Shown here: positions 27,112 to 36,014 of the stretch, in pieces | How the letters are laid out: the number at the start of each line of letters is the position of its first letter | How positions within the stretch are numbered: position 1 is the stretch's first letter | Origin: Aurantiacibacter rhizosphaerae | Lineage (GTDB): Bacteria; Pseudomonadota; Alphaproteobacteria; Sphingomonadales; Sphingomonadaceae | Assembly (NCBI RefSeq): GCF_009807005.1 | Contig: NZ_WUBR01000001.1 | Span: 62,001 to 126,000 of the forward strand | DNA: 64,000 nt | Direction: 5' to 3' | The notes under the pieces: model-generated | Seen by the model: the letters and a program-made list of their open reading frames with translations, nothing else | The model's database searches: none | What the model was told of the DNA's origin: nothing | Position numbers and translations under genes: made by a program

Positions 27112-29415
27112 ATGGCAAACGATACCCCCAAAAACGCAAATGACCTTCCCCATTCGCCCGGCCCTGCCGGTGGCTGGGGATCAATGAAGGGTATCGCCAG
27201 CATCTATGGCGAGACATGGGCCTCGCCCGGCGCGCTGGACAGCTTGCGCCGCCTGAACAAGCCCAAGGGCGTGATGTGCGTATCGTGTGCCTGGCCAAAG
27301 CCGGCGAATTACTCTGCCTTCGAATTTTGTGAAAACGGCGCCAAGGCCACGCTGTGGGAGTTGACGAAGGACCGCTGCACGCCCGATTTCTTCGCAGAGG
27401 ACGGCCACACGGTCACCCAGCTTCGCGAATGGTCCGATCATGAGCTGGAGATGACCGGACGCCTGACTCACCCGATGCGATATGACGCGGCGTCGGACCG
27501 TTACGTGCCTGTTGAATGGGACGAGGCCTTTGCCGGGATCGGTGCGACCTTACGCGAGCTGCCGCGAGAGGACGTGGTGTTCTATGCATCCGGCCATGCC
27601 GGGCTGGAAGCGTCGTACCTCTACGCCCTGCTGGCGCGCGCATATGGCAACAACAATCTGCCGCAAAGCTCCAACATGTGCCACGAAACGACTTCGGTGG
27701 GCCTTACCAAGGTGATCGGATCGCCGGTGGGCACGGTTACGTTTGACGATCTGGCAGAGACGGACTGCTATTTCTATTTCGGCCAGAACCCCGGCACCAA
27801 CAGCCCGCGTTTCCTGCACAATTTAAAGGCCTTGAAAGATCGCGGCGGCAAGATCGTCACCTTCAATCCGGTGATCGAGCAGGGCCTTGTCTCCTTCGTC
27901 GATCCGCAGAACCCGCTGGAAATGCTGACCGGGGAGGAAACGATCATTTCCGATCAATACCACCAGGTGCAATCGGGCGGCGATGTCGCGGCGATCCTCG
28001 GCCTGTGCAAGGTGGTGGTGGAAGCCGATGACAGGGCGCAGCAAGACGGCGCGCAAGAGGTGATCGACCACGCCTTCATCAAGCAGCACACCACGGGTTT
28101 CGACGATTTCATCGCCTGCTGCCGCGATGCGGACTGGGCCGATATCGAAAAGGCCAGCGGATTGACGGAAAGCGCGCTGCGCGAAGCGGCGCAGGTCTAT
28201 ATCGATGCTGAAAAGGTGATCGGCGTTTATGGCATGGGCTTTACGCAGCACACGCATGGCGCCCTGAACATCGCCATGCTGGTGAACCTGCTACTGCTGA
28301 AGGGCAATATCGGGCGGCCCGGAACCGGCTGTTGCCCTGTGCGCGGCCATTCCAACGTGCAGGGACAGCGCACGGTCGGCATTGCGGAAAAGGCGCATTT
28401 GGTGCCGATGGACAAGCTGAAGAAGCTGTTCGATTTCGACCCGCCAACCAAGGACGGCATGCACGTGGTGGACGCGGTGCAGGGCCTGATCTCAGGCAAG
28501 GTGCGCGGCTTTATTTCGCTGGGCGGCAATTTGGTGCGCGCGGTGCCCGATCAGAAGCGCATGGAGGAAGGCTGGGCCAATCAGGACCTTGTCGTGATGG
28601 TGTCTACCAAGCTTAACCGCAGCCATCTTTATCCCGGCAAGTCTGCCTATATCCTTCCCTGCCTCAGCCGCAGCGAGAAGGACGAGCAGGCGAGCGGCAA
28701 CCAGGCCGTGACGAGCGAGGACAGCTTCTCCATGATCAACGGCTCCATCGGGCATCGTGATCCATCGTCCGAACATCTGAAAAGCGAACTCGCCATCGTG
28801 ACAGGTATCGCCAAGGCAACGCTGGATCCGCATCCCAAGCTGAAGTGGGACGAGTGGACGGGCGATTATTCGCTGGTACGCGATCTGATCGAAGCGACCT
28901 ATCCTGACGACTTCCACGATTTCAACAAGCGCATGTTCCAGCCGGGCGGCTTCTGGCGCGGCAATCCGGCGGCAGAGCGTATCTGGAAGACGGACAGCGG
29001 CAAGGCCGTGATCACCACCCCGCCCCAGCTCACCTCGCTTGGTTTTGCAGACAAGCCGGGCCGCTATCGCCTGCTGACGATGCGATCAAACGATCAGTTC
29101 AACACCACGATCTACGGCTATTCAGACCGTTTCCGCGGTATCGAGGGGACGCGCGACGTGGTGCTGATGAACCCGGATGACATTGCCGAGGCCGGAATGA
29201 GCGATGGGGACACGGTCCGCCTGGTCACCGATTACGACGGCGATGATGTGGAGCGCCATCTGGGCGGGCTGAAGCTGGTGGCCTACAAACTGCCGCGCGG
29301 CACCATCGCCAGCTATTATCCTGAATGCAACGTACTGGTGCCGATCACGCATCATGACGAGATTTCCAAGACCCCAGCCTCGAAATCTGTGCCGGTGCGC
29401 GTGGAAGCGGACTGA
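27112..29415 (+). CDS. FdhF/YdeP-type molybdopterin oxidoreductase
   Basis: The 767-residue protein is a molybdopterin oxidoreductase of the YdeP branch. The N-terminus has GGWGSMKGIASIYG, then VMCVSCAWPKPANYSAFEFC, a short Cys cluster rather than a full four-Cys iron-sulfur site. The Mo-proximal stretch is SSNMCHETTSVGLTKVIGSP near residue 191, and the C-terminal pterin-binding domain includes MRSNDQFNTTIYGYSDRFRG. YdeP homologues are linked to acid resistance in E. coli, but their reaction is not established, so formate dehydrogenase activity should not be assumed. There is no Tat signal, so it is probably cytoplasmic. A DUF4396 membrane gene follows 11 bases after. Confidence 0.88.
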   Translation: MANDTPKNANDLPHSPGPAGGWGSMKGIASIYGETWASPGALDSLRRLNKPKGVMCVSCAWPKPANYSAFEFCENGAKATLWELTKDRCTPDFFAEDGHTVTQLREWSDHELEMTGRLTHPMRYDAASDRYVPVEWDEAFAGIGATLRELPREDVVFYASGHAGLEASYLYALLARAYGNNNLPQSSNMCHETTSVGLTKVIGSPVGTVTFDDLAETDCYFYFGQNPGTNSPRFLHNLKALKDRGGKIVTFNPVIEQGLVSFVDPQNPLEMLTGEETIISDQYHQVQSGGDVAAILGLCKVVVEADDRAQQDGAQEVIDHAFIKQHTTGFDDFIACCRDADWADIEKASGLTESALREAAQVYIDAEKVIGVYGMGFTQHTHGALNIAMLVNLLLLKGNIGRPGTGCCPVRGHSNVQGQRTVGIAEKAHLVPMDKLKKLFDFDPPTKDGMHVVDAVQGLISGKVRGFISLGGNLVRAVPDQKRMEEGWANQDLVVMVSTKLNRSHLYPGKSAYILPCLSRSEKDEQASGNQAVTSEDSFSMINGSIGHRDPSSEHLKSELAIVTGIAKATLDPHPKLKWDEWTGDYSLVRDLIEATYPDDFHDFNKRMFQPGGFWRGNPAAERIWKTDSGKAVITTPPQLTSLGFADKPGRYRLLTMRSNDQFNTTIYGYSDRFRGIEGTRDVVLMNPDDIAEAGMSDGDTVRLVTDYDGDDVERHLGGLKLVAYKLPRGTIASYYPECNVLVPITHHDEISKTPASKSVPVRVEAD

Positions 29416-29426
29416 ACCGCGCCAGC

Positions 29427-30110
29427 ATGATCGCGCCCTGGGTAGAGACGGTGGCCATCGCGCTATTGAGCCTTGGCGTGGTCTGCGCGCTTATCATGGC
29501 GTGGGAAATGCAGCGTCATCCGCCCAAAATGGCGGTGATGCGTTTCGTCTGGCCGCTGTGCGCGCTGTTTTCCGGGCCGCTGCTGATCTGGTTCTATCGC
29601 CGATATGCCGGACCGGATGCAGAAGACGCTCCATTCGCGGCAAAAGTGGCGAAGGGCACTCTGCATTGCGGGGCGGGCTGTTCACTGGCCGATTTGATTT
29701 GCGAGAACGCCGCCCATTTCGCGCCCGGCGTGCTTACGTTTTTTGGCTTGGGCACACTGTTCCAGACCGAGATCTTCGCCCAGTGGACGATGGATTACGT
29801 TTTCGCGCTCCTGATCGGGATCGTGTTCCAGTATTTCGCCATCACCCCGATGAGAGACCTGACGCTGGGCGAAGGAATCGTGGCCGCCACCAAGGCCGAT
29901 GTCCTCTCGCTCACCAGCTGGCAGGTAGGCATGTACGGGTTTATGGGGCTGGCCCATTTCGTGCTGTTTCCGGCTTTCTTCGAAACAACAATCGACGCGG
30001 GCAGCCCGGTGTTCTGGGCGGCGATGCAGGCCGCGATGCTGGCAGGTTTTGCCACCGCTTATTTCCCCAACTGGTGGCTGATCCGGTCGGGGCTCAAGGA
30101 AGAGATGTAG
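29427..30110 (+). CDS. DUF4396 membrane protein
   Basis: The 227-residue protein has about six membrane helices (for example VAIALLSLGVVCALIMAW, FVWPLCALFSGPLLIWFY, LLIGIVFQYFAITPM). The motif TLHCGAGCSLADLICE near residue 78 identifies the DUF4396 family. The function is unknown. The HCGAGC stretch holds His and two Cys that could bind a metal at the membrane face. It follows the YdeP-type gene after 11 bases, so the two probably work together. Confidence 0.85.
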   Translation: MIAPWVETVAIALLSLGVVCALIMAWEMQRHPPKMAVMRFVWPLCALFSGPLLIWFYRRYAGPDAEDAPFAAKVAKGTLHCGAGCSLADLICENAAHFAPGVLTFFGLGTLFQTEIFAQWTMDYVFALLIGIVFQYFAITPMRDLTLGEGIVAATKADVLSLTSWQVGMYGFMGLAHFVLFPAFFETTIDAGSPVFWAAMQAAMLAGFATAYFPNWWLIRSGLKEEM

Positions 30111-30140
30111 GGCCTGAAGCGGCCCTGGAGCGCTATCCCC

Positions 30141-30533
30141 TCAAGGCAGCTTGCCCGTCACATATTGCGCCTCGCCATCGGCAAAGCTCCAGTCTTCGTC
30201 ACGGTTGGTGAAGACGGAGATAAACAGATCCTTGGGATCGAGGCCGCATTTAGCGCCAAGCCTGTCGGCCAGCAATTTGAACACCGTCATTTTCTCGACA
30301 TGGGTGCGCGGGCTGGTGAAAAACTGGATCGCCACCACGCCATCGCTGCGTTCGAAACCCAATCCGGTGTCGAGGAATACCATCCGGCCCTTCTTGTGTT
30401 CATGCACGATCTGGTAGCGATCCTGCTTCGGCACGCCGAACGCTTCGACGACGCAGTCCTGAATGGTATCAAGCAGTAGCGTGATATCCTCGTCGGAACG
30501 GCCTTCCAACATGTCGATACGAACCAGCGGCAT
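30141..30533 (-). CDS. tautomerase family protein
   Basis: The 130-residue protein starts Met-Pro (MPLVRIDMLEGRSDEDI) after the preferred ATG at 30533, leaving the N-terminal Pro that acts as the base in 4-oxalocrotonate tautomerase/MIF enzymes. The strand pattern GRMVFLDTGLGFERSDGVVA and the length match the larger tautomerases of about 130 residues, which act as a fused double motif. The substrate is unknown. A start at 30545 would bury the Pro and is less likely. It converges with the DUF4396 gene. Confidence 0.85.
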   Translation of the reverse strand: MPLVRIDMLEGRSDEDITLLLDTIQDCVVEAFGVPKQDRYQIVHEHKKGRMVFLDTGLGFERSDGVVAIQFFTSPRTHVEKMTVFKLLADRLGAKCGLDPKDLFISVFTNRDEDWSFADGEAQYVTGKLP

Positions 30534-30646
30534 AAACATCTCCAAAATGGTGGATCAGGCGCGAGGATGCGCGTCTGAAGTTTTGAACGACTACCTTTAG
30601 TGGCAGTTCCGGCACGCTGTTTATGGCATGCTTGCGACGGAGGGGC

Positions 30647-31396
30647 TTATCCGTGCATGCTCAACATCGGGGGGTGGCCGTCCCGGGGATCGCGGGATGC
30701 CTCAAGCCAGCCGATCCCGTTGGCCGCTGCCAGAAGGATCACGGCCAGGGCAGGCACGGCCAATCCGACGAACAGGCCGACTTTCAGCGTCATGAGCCCG
30801 CCCACCCCTGCGCCAAACAGGATCGATCCCCAGATGCTGAGCGGTAGCAGCGCCTGCTTCCACGGCCCGCGGCCGGAAATCGCATCGGCAATGTCTGATC
30901 CGATCGTCACCACGGCGCCGCTGATGAAGGTGTGCACCGTGTATCCGTCCTTCCCCTGCAACGCGCGGTTGATGGAACCCATGGCAAAGGCCAGCAACAG
31001 CAGCAGCGCATTCTTGCTCCACCCCATCGCGGCCCCTGCCGCAGTTACACCCAGGCATACCGCCACGCATATCAGCGCCGCGGTTTCTCTGCGGCGCGAC
31101 CCATCGTTCAACAGGCGTGCGAAAATGGTGCCGATAATGAACGCAAGCACCACCCCTCCAATGGCAGCAGCCGTCTGGAATTTTCCCGAAACGATATCGG
31201 TGACGAATTTGGTGGAATTGCCGCTCATGAAAGACGGGAAGGCCTGCACCGTTCCGACAAGGGCAAGGAAGCCCACCCCGTCGACCCAGCCGGCCACGAA
31301 ATTCAGGAGGAAGACGGCCCGCCTTCTGGAGATCAAGGTCTGCGCACCATCAGCGATCGGGCATCGCGTGGGCGGCGTGACCCGCCTCCCCGCCAT
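30647..31396 (-). CDS. DUF1275 (YoaK-type) membrane protein
   Basis: The 249-residue protein has about six or seven helices and the DUF1275 core: FLLNFVAGWVDGVGFLALVG, FPSFMSGNSTKFVTDIVSG, and GSINRALQGKDGYTVHTFIS. Function unknown. The ATG at 31396 overlaps the end of cyoD by 46 bases. A second ATG three bases upstream is equally possible, and a later TTG would remove the overlap. It lies last on the cyo strand and may be part of that transcript. Confidence 0.85.
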   Translation of the reverse strand: MAGRRVTPPTRCPIADGAQTLISRRRAVFLLNFVAGWVDGVGFLALVGTVQAFPSFMSGNSTKFVTDIVSGKFQTAAAIGGVVLAFIIGTIFARLLNDGSRRRETAALICVAVCLGVTAAGAAMGWSKNALLLLLAFAMGSINRALQGKDGYTVHTFISGAVVTIGSDIADAISGRGPWKQALLPLSIWGSILFGAGVGGLMTLKVGLFVGLAVPALAVILLAAANGIGWLEASRDPRDGHPPMLSMHG

Positions 31397-31730
31397 CATG
31401 CATGCGCCCTCCAAGATCGGACATGATGTACCATGTGCCGCCCGCCATGATAGCCAGCAGGGAGACGGAGAACAGCACCAGCAACAGGTCTTCGCGCGAT
31501 TGCCCGCCCGAAAAGCTGAGATGCAGGAAATTGCGCAGATGCGTGATGATCTGCAGCAGCGCGGCGATGCAGATGCAGATGATCGCCCATGTTGATGGCA
31601 GGTCCGCCAGCACGGCGGCAAAGGCGCCCACGGTCAGCAGCAGGCTGACGATGAAGCCGATGGCATAGCTTCTCACTTCGCTGGCCGCGTTATCCTGCGG
31701 ATCGAGTTCACCAGTGTTGGGCTTGGTCAT
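31350..31730 (-). CDS. cyoD: cytochrome bo3 quinol oxidase subunit IV
   Basis: The 126-residue protein has three helices: RSYAIGFIVSLLLTVGAFAA, WAIICICIAALLQIITHLRNF, and LLLVLFSVSLLAIMAGGTWY. The His in ITHLRNFLHL is conserved in CyoD, the small subunit thought to stabilise the binuclear centre. Its ATG overlaps the cyoC stop by four bases. The hydrophilic ends are acidic and His-rich. Confidence 0.92.
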   Translation of the reverse strand: MTKPNTGELDPQDNAASEVRSYAIGFIVSLLLTVGAFAAVLADLPSTWAIICICIAALLQIITHLRNFLHLSFSGGQSREDLLLVLFSVSLLAIMAGGTWYIMSDLGGRMHDGGEAGHAAHAMPDR

Positions 31731-32356
31731 GCGAGAGGCACCAGGAATACGAAGCTGAAGATACCGACCCAGACAAGATCGAGGAAATGCCAGAAAACGC
31801 CCAGCATCGACAGGCGAACCTTCAGCACCTCGTCCAGCCCGCGGATGGCGATCTGCGCCACCATGGCAAGAATCCAGAGGATACCTGAGAATACGTGGAC
31901 GCCGTGCAGGCCCACCAATGTCCAGTAGGAACTGAGCCAGCCGCTGACCTGCGGCGTGCCGCCCTTGCCGGCCTGGGTGATGAAATCCTTCACCTCGAAA
32001 AACAGGAAGCCCGCGCCCAGCGCGGCGCACACCAGCAGCCAGCCGATCACCCTGGCGCGGCCATGCTCGTACTTCATCGCCAGAGACACGCCGCCATAGG
32101 CAACGCCGCCCAAAAGCAGGAAACCCGTCTGGATCGCCACGCTCTTGATATCGAACAGGTCTTGCGGTCCTGGCCCGCCCGCCATGCCGACAGGATCGAG
32201 GTAGGATGCATAGGACGCGAACAGGATGCCGAAGATGATGAGATCGCTCATCAGGAAGACCCAGAAGCCGAAAACGGTGCTTTCGGCCTGTTCGTGCGCC
32301 TCGCCATGTCCATCGCCCAGGTTCAGGCCGGGGTAGAGGTTTGAATTGTTGCTCAT
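31727..32356 (-). CDS. cyoC: cytochrome bo3 quinol oxidase subunit III
   Basis: The 209-residue, five-helix subunit III has TVFGFWVFLMSDLIIFGILF, WTLVGLHGVHVFSGILWI, and FWHFLDLVWVGIFSFVFLV, the family pattern of CyoC/COX3. It is non-catalytic and supports proton delivery. The ATG overlaps the cyoB stop by four bases (ATGA), so translation is coupled along cyoABCD. Confidence 0.95.
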   Translation of the reverse strand: MSNNSNLYPGLNLGDGHGEAHEQAESTVFGFWVFLMSDLIIFGILFASYASYLDPVGMAGGPGPQDLFDIKSVAIQTGFLLLGGVAYGGVSLAMKYEHGRARVIGWLLVCAALGAGFLFFEVKDFITQAGKGGTPQVSGWLSSYWTLVGLHGVHVFSGILWILAMVAQIAIRGLDEVLKVRLSMLGVFWHFLDLVWVGIFSFVFLVPLA

Positions 32357-34458
32357 CCGGCGAACTCCGAAATGTCGGGCACGCCGCGATTGCGCTCCGT
32401 CTCCTCATCCGCGCGGGTTGCGGGGGCAAGGCTCGCCACCTGCTGGCGGAAACGCTGATCGGCCTCTTCCACCTCTGCTGCCGTGATGATCTTGGGTTCG
32501 ATCACGCGCAGTCCGCGAAGGGCAATAAGGCCGGGGATGGCCAGGAAGCTGAGGATGGCCAACCACCAGATATGCCACACCATCGCAAAGCCCAGCCCGG
32601 TTGCTGCGGCGGCGATCAGCAGGCCGTGGGCAGTGTTGGCGGGCATTTCGATATCGCAATATCGCTCCGGCGCTTTCCACGGATCGCCAGCGCGCTTCGC
32701 CTCTCCCCAATCATCCCGCGCCGTTACCTGCGGAATGCGCGGAAAGCTCCACTCGGGCACCGGTGCGGGGGAGGACCATTCCAGCGTGGAACCGTTCCAC
32801 GGATCGCCGCCGGGCACCGCCAGGCTCAGGCGATTGCGGTAGCTGGTCCAGAACGTCCAGAACAGGCTGGCGAGCGCGCACAGCATCAGCACCGCGCCGA
32901 CTGCGGCAATATACATCCACGGCATGTAATCAGGGTTCTGGAAGGTGGGCGAACGGCGCGGCATGCCCATCAGGCCCAGCACATACAGCGGCATGAAGGT
33001 GAAGATGAACCCGCCCACGAACAGCAGCGCGGTGCGCCGCCCCCATGTCTCGCAAAGCCGGAAGCCGAAGGCCTTGGGAAACCAGTAATGGATGCCCGCC
33101 AGCATGCCGTACAGCACGCCGGGAATGATCACGTTATGGAAATGCGCCACCAGGAAGGTGGAATTGTGCACCTGGTAATCGATGGACGGGTTGGCGAGGA
33201 TGATGCCGGAAAGCCCGCCGATCACGAACAGCAGGAAGAAGCCCGTCAGGTAAACAATCGGCGCGGTTATGCGCACGCGGCCGCGCCACATGGTGGCCAT
33301 CCAGTCGTAGATCTTCACGCCCGTGGGGATGCCGATAATCATGGTGGCGATGCCGAAGGCGATGTTCACGCCCGCGCTTTGCCCCATGGTGAAGAAGTGG
33401 TGCAGCCACACGGTGAAGCTGATCACCGCGATGCTCATGCTGGCGATCACCAGCGAGGTGTAACCGTACAGCCGCTTGCCAGAGAAGGTGGAGCTGATTT
33501 CGGAGAATACGCCAAAGGCCGGCAGGATCAGGATGTAGACTTCCGGATGGCCGAACATCCAGAAGATGTTGGCGTAATTCATCATGTTGCCGCCGCTGGC
33601 ATTGGTGAAGAAGTGGAAATCGGCATAGCGATCCAGCACCAGCATCAGGCTGGACACTGTCAGCGCGGGCATGGCGTAGATCAGCATGATCGCCACGCAC
33701 AGGCTGGTCCAGCAGAACAGCGGCATGCGCATCATGTGCATGCCCGGCGCGCGTTCCTTGAAGATGGTGACGGCGAAGTTCATGCCTGTCAGCGTGGAGC
33801 CCATGCCCGATATCAGGATCGCCCACAGCCAGTAATCCACGCCCTCCCCCGGACTGAAGATCTTGCCGGTATAGGGCGGATACATGGTCCATCCGCCGGT
33901 GCCGAACTTGCCGATCAGCAGGGAAACCATCACCAGCGCAGCGCCTGCGGCGGTAAGGCCAAGGCTGACCTGATTGAGCACCGGAAACGCCATGTCGCGC
34001 GCGCCAAGCTGTTGGGGCAGCACGAAATTGATCAGTCCGATCAGCAGCGGCATGGCCACGAAGAAAATCATGATCGTGCCATGCGTGCTGAACAATTGCG
34101 CAAAGTGATCGGGCGCCACAAGGCCGCTTTCCTGCGCGGTCAGCGTGCCCAGCGCCGTGGCCTGGTGCGCGCGGATCACGAAGCCTTCGATAATACCGCG
34201 CGCCAGCATCACCAGCGCCAGCACGATATACATGACGCCGATTTTCTTCGCGTCCGGCGATGTCAGCCAGTTGCGATAAAGCGGCCCCCACCAGCGCATG
34301 TAGGTGAGGAAAGCCACACCAGCGATGGCACCCAGCACCAGCACGCTGGCTGCCCCTGCGCCCACGATGGTGCTGCTGTTCACATCGCGCAGCAGATCCG
34401 TGTACGGGGTGACGTTCCAGTTCAGATTGCCAAATATGGGGCTGGTCTGGCCGCTCAT
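32353..34458 (-). CDS. cyoB: cytochrome bo3 quinol oxidase subunit I
   Basis: The 701-residue catalytic subunit holds the low-spin heme, the high-spin heme and CuB, and reduces O2 to water while pumping protons. Visible marks are WMFGHPEVYILILPAFGVFS with the CuB His and the crosslink Tyr, the HH pair in WLHHFFTMGQSAG, and LVAHFHNVIIPGVL and GVHV-type heme-ligand regions. It is slightly longer than E. coli CyoB (663). The start at 34458 (MSGQTSPIFGNL) overlaps the cyoA stop. Confidence 0.97.
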   Translation of the reverse strand: MSGQTSPIFGNLNWNVTPYTDLLRDVNSSTIVGAGAASVLVLGAIAGVAFLTYMRWWGPLYRNWLTSPDAKKIGVMYIVLALVMLARGIIEGFVIRAHQATALGTLTAQESGLVAPDHFAQLFSTHGTIMIFFVAMPLLIGLINFVLPQQLGARDMAFPVLNQVSLGLTAAGAALVMVSLLIGKFGTGGWTMYPPYTGKIFSPGEGVDYWLWAILISGMGSTLTGMNFAVTIFKERAPGMHMMRMPLFCWTSLCVAIMLIYAMPALTVSSLMLVLDRYADFHFFTNASGGNMMNYANIFWMFGHPEVYILILPAFGVFSEISSTFSGKRLYGYTSLVIASMSIAVISFTVWLHHFFTMGQSAGVNIAFGIATMIIGIPTGVKIYDWMATMWRGRVRITAPIVYLTGFFLLFVIGGLSGIILANPSIDYQVHNSTFLVAHFHNVIIPGVLYGMLAGIHYWFPKAFGFRLCETWGRRTALLFVGGFIFTFMPLYVLGLMGMPRRSPTFQNPDYMPWMYIAAVGAVLMLCALASLFWTFWTSYRNRLSLAVPGGDPWNGSTLEWSSPAPVPEWSFPRIPQVTARDDWGEAKRAGDPWKAPERYCDIEMPANTAHGLLIAAAATGLGFAMVWHIWWLAILSFLAIPGLIALRGLRVIEPKIITAAEVEEADQRFRQQVASLAPATRADEETERNRGVPDISEFAG

Positions 34459-35417
34459 TTGCTGCCCCCCTTCGCCCTTTGGTCGTCGTTCTCCGGCATT
34501 CCGGTTCCGCCCCAGCCCTTTGCGCGCGCGGGCTCGGCAGCATCGTCCTGATATTTTGCCACGATCTGTTCGAACATGTCCGCTTGGCCCAGCGTCATCA
34601 CGATGGGCTCGGCGCCCTTGTCCAGCCCCAGGTCCACGCGCGCATCGGCCAGCACCGTCTGCCGGCGCAGCGTGGCATAGGTATCTTCGTTCAGCACGAT
34701 CCCGCTGTTTCCGCGCGTCTGCCACGAAGCGTAATCCGCCGGGCTGAGCGCGCGGACGGTGAATTTCTGGCGGCCAAAGCCATCGCCGTTGAATTGCGTG
34801 TTCTCGCCCTCTGCCTCCCCGGTGCGATCGGCGGCGAAGTTCAGCTTCGTTGTCATGCCGGGCATGGCGTAAATCTGCCCGGTGAGGGAGGATATCAGCA
34901 GGCTTTGCATCACGGTGTCCGTGGTCAGCGTCAGCTCCACCGGACGCCCGACCGGCACGGCCAGTTCATTAACCGTGGCGATCCCTTCTTCGGGATAGAT
35001 AAACACCCATTTCCAGTCGAGCCCGATGGCCTGCACTTGCAACGGATCGGGGCCAAGTGGCTTGTACGGATCAAGCTTCTGGGTGGAGTACCACAGCCAG
35101 CTGGCCAGCACGATCACCACCACAATGGGCACACCCCACAGGGCATATTCCAGCTTTTTCGAAAATTCCCATTCCGGCGTGTATTCGCCGCGCGGCCTGG
35201 AATAGCGATAGCGCCAGAGGATGAAGGGCACGCCGATCAGCACCGGCAATATCACCACCATGGTGATGCCGATCACGCGCAGAAGGTGAGAGGATTGCTC
35301 CTGCGCCACCGGCCCCATCGGCTGCAGGAAGCTCTGCTCCAGCGAGGAGGACGCTATCGCGGGATCGATGGCGACAAGCGCCAGCACGGATCCCGCAATC
35401 AGTTTAGCCCACACCAT
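34455..35417 (-). CDS. cyoA: cytochrome bo3 quinol oxidase subunit II
   Basis: The 320-residue subunit has an N-terminal signal, two helices (about residues 40-65 and 85-105), and a C-terminal periplasmic cupredoxin-like domain. That domain, for example TDTVMQSLLISSLTGQIYAM, lacks the Cys and His that bind CuA in cytochrome c oxidases, so this is a quinol oxidase. The N-terminus has no clear lipobox. I chose the ATG at 35417 over a TTG at 35432. It begins the cyoABCD operon on the minus strand. Confidence 0.95.
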   Translation of the reverse strand: MVWAKLIAGSVLALVAIDPAIASSSLEQSFLQPMGPVAQEQSSHLLRVIGITMVVILPVLIGVPFILWRYRYSRPRGEYTPEWEFSKKLEYALWGVPIVVVIVLASWLWYSTQKLDPYKPLGPDPLQVQAIGLDWKWVFIYPEEGIATVNELAVPVGRPVELTLTTDTVMQSLLISSLTGQIYAMPGMTTKLNFAADRTGEAEGENTQFNGDGFGRQKFTVRALSPADYASWQTRGNSGIVLNEDTYATLRRQTVLADARVDLGLDKGAEPIVMTLGQADMFEQIVAKYQDDAAEPARAKGWGGTGMPENDDQRAKGGSK

Positions 35418-35449
35418 ACAAAGCCGTCCCAATAGGCCAGAGCATCAGC

Positions 35450-35499
35450 GGCGGGGCGCCATCACCGTGAAGAAATCTCCGGGATGAAGGCGCCCCGCC
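35450..35499 (-). other. long-loop inverted repeat between the lipoprotein gene and cyoA
   Basis: GGCGGGGCGCC (35450-35460) and GGCGCCCCGCC (35489-35499) form a perfect 11-bp stem with a 28-base loop. There is no T-run on the minus strand after it, so it is not a textbook terminator. It may be a partial terminator or an mRNA-stabilising hairpin upstream of cyoA. Confidence 0.65.
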
Positions 35500-35505
35500 A
35501 GAGAG

Positions 35506-35952
35506 TTATTCTGCCGCAGCAGCAGTATCCGCAGTCGCGGTGGAATCCGCCCCGGTAATCCGGTTCTCGATCTGCGCGGCGGCTTCTGCAACGCCCTGCA
35601 TGTAATCGGATTCAAGAGCGGACTGGGCCGATTCAATATCCTGCGTCAGGTTCACGCGCGTTTCGGCTGGGAAATCGCCGATGTGATCGTTGATCAGGGT
35701 GGAAAGGTCGTTCAGCACGATTTCCGCTTCCGAAACGCTCAGGTCGCCGGCTGCCAGGTGACCGGCCAGCTCCAGCGCTTCCGTACGGGCCTCTTCGGGC
35801 GTGGCGGGAGTGCCATCGAAGCCCGGCTGTTCAAGCGTGGCGGCTTCGGTCTGCGCTTCCTGGTTTTCCTCTGTGTGATCGGCGCCGCACGCAGAAATTG
35901 CGAGGGCCAGAGGCAGGGCGAGCAGTGTGTAATTCATAAGGCGCATTGTCAT
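35506..35952 (-). CDS. predicted lipoprotein, unknown function
   Basis: The 148-residue exported protein has a lipobox LAISAC, lipidated Cys22, and an acidic body rich in Glu, Ala and Thr with helices (EARTEALELAGHLAAGDLS, SAQSALESDYMQGVAEAAAQ). I recognise no family. The ATG at 35952 follows a good AGGAAG site. It lies upstream of cyoA and downstream of the poxB end on the same strand; the hairpin at 35450-35499 separates it from cyoA. Confidence 0.75.
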   Translation of the reverse strand: MTMRLMNYTLLALPLALAISACGADHTEENQEAQTEAATLEQPGFDGTPATPEEARTEALELAGHLAAGDLSVSEAEIVLNDLSTLINDHIGDFPAETRVNLTQDIESAQSALESDYMQGVAEAAAQIENRITGADSTATADTAAAAE

Positions 35953-36014
35953 TCACTTCCTGTTTTCAAAGGCGTTGCCGCCCTCATATTCTCGATTGAA
36001 CGATCTGCAAAATG

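Noticed and set aside
32341-34551. A 736-codon open frame antisense to cyoB
   Set aside because: Low-complexity, His/Gln/Gly-rich translation opposite a clearly conserved gene; a composition artefact.
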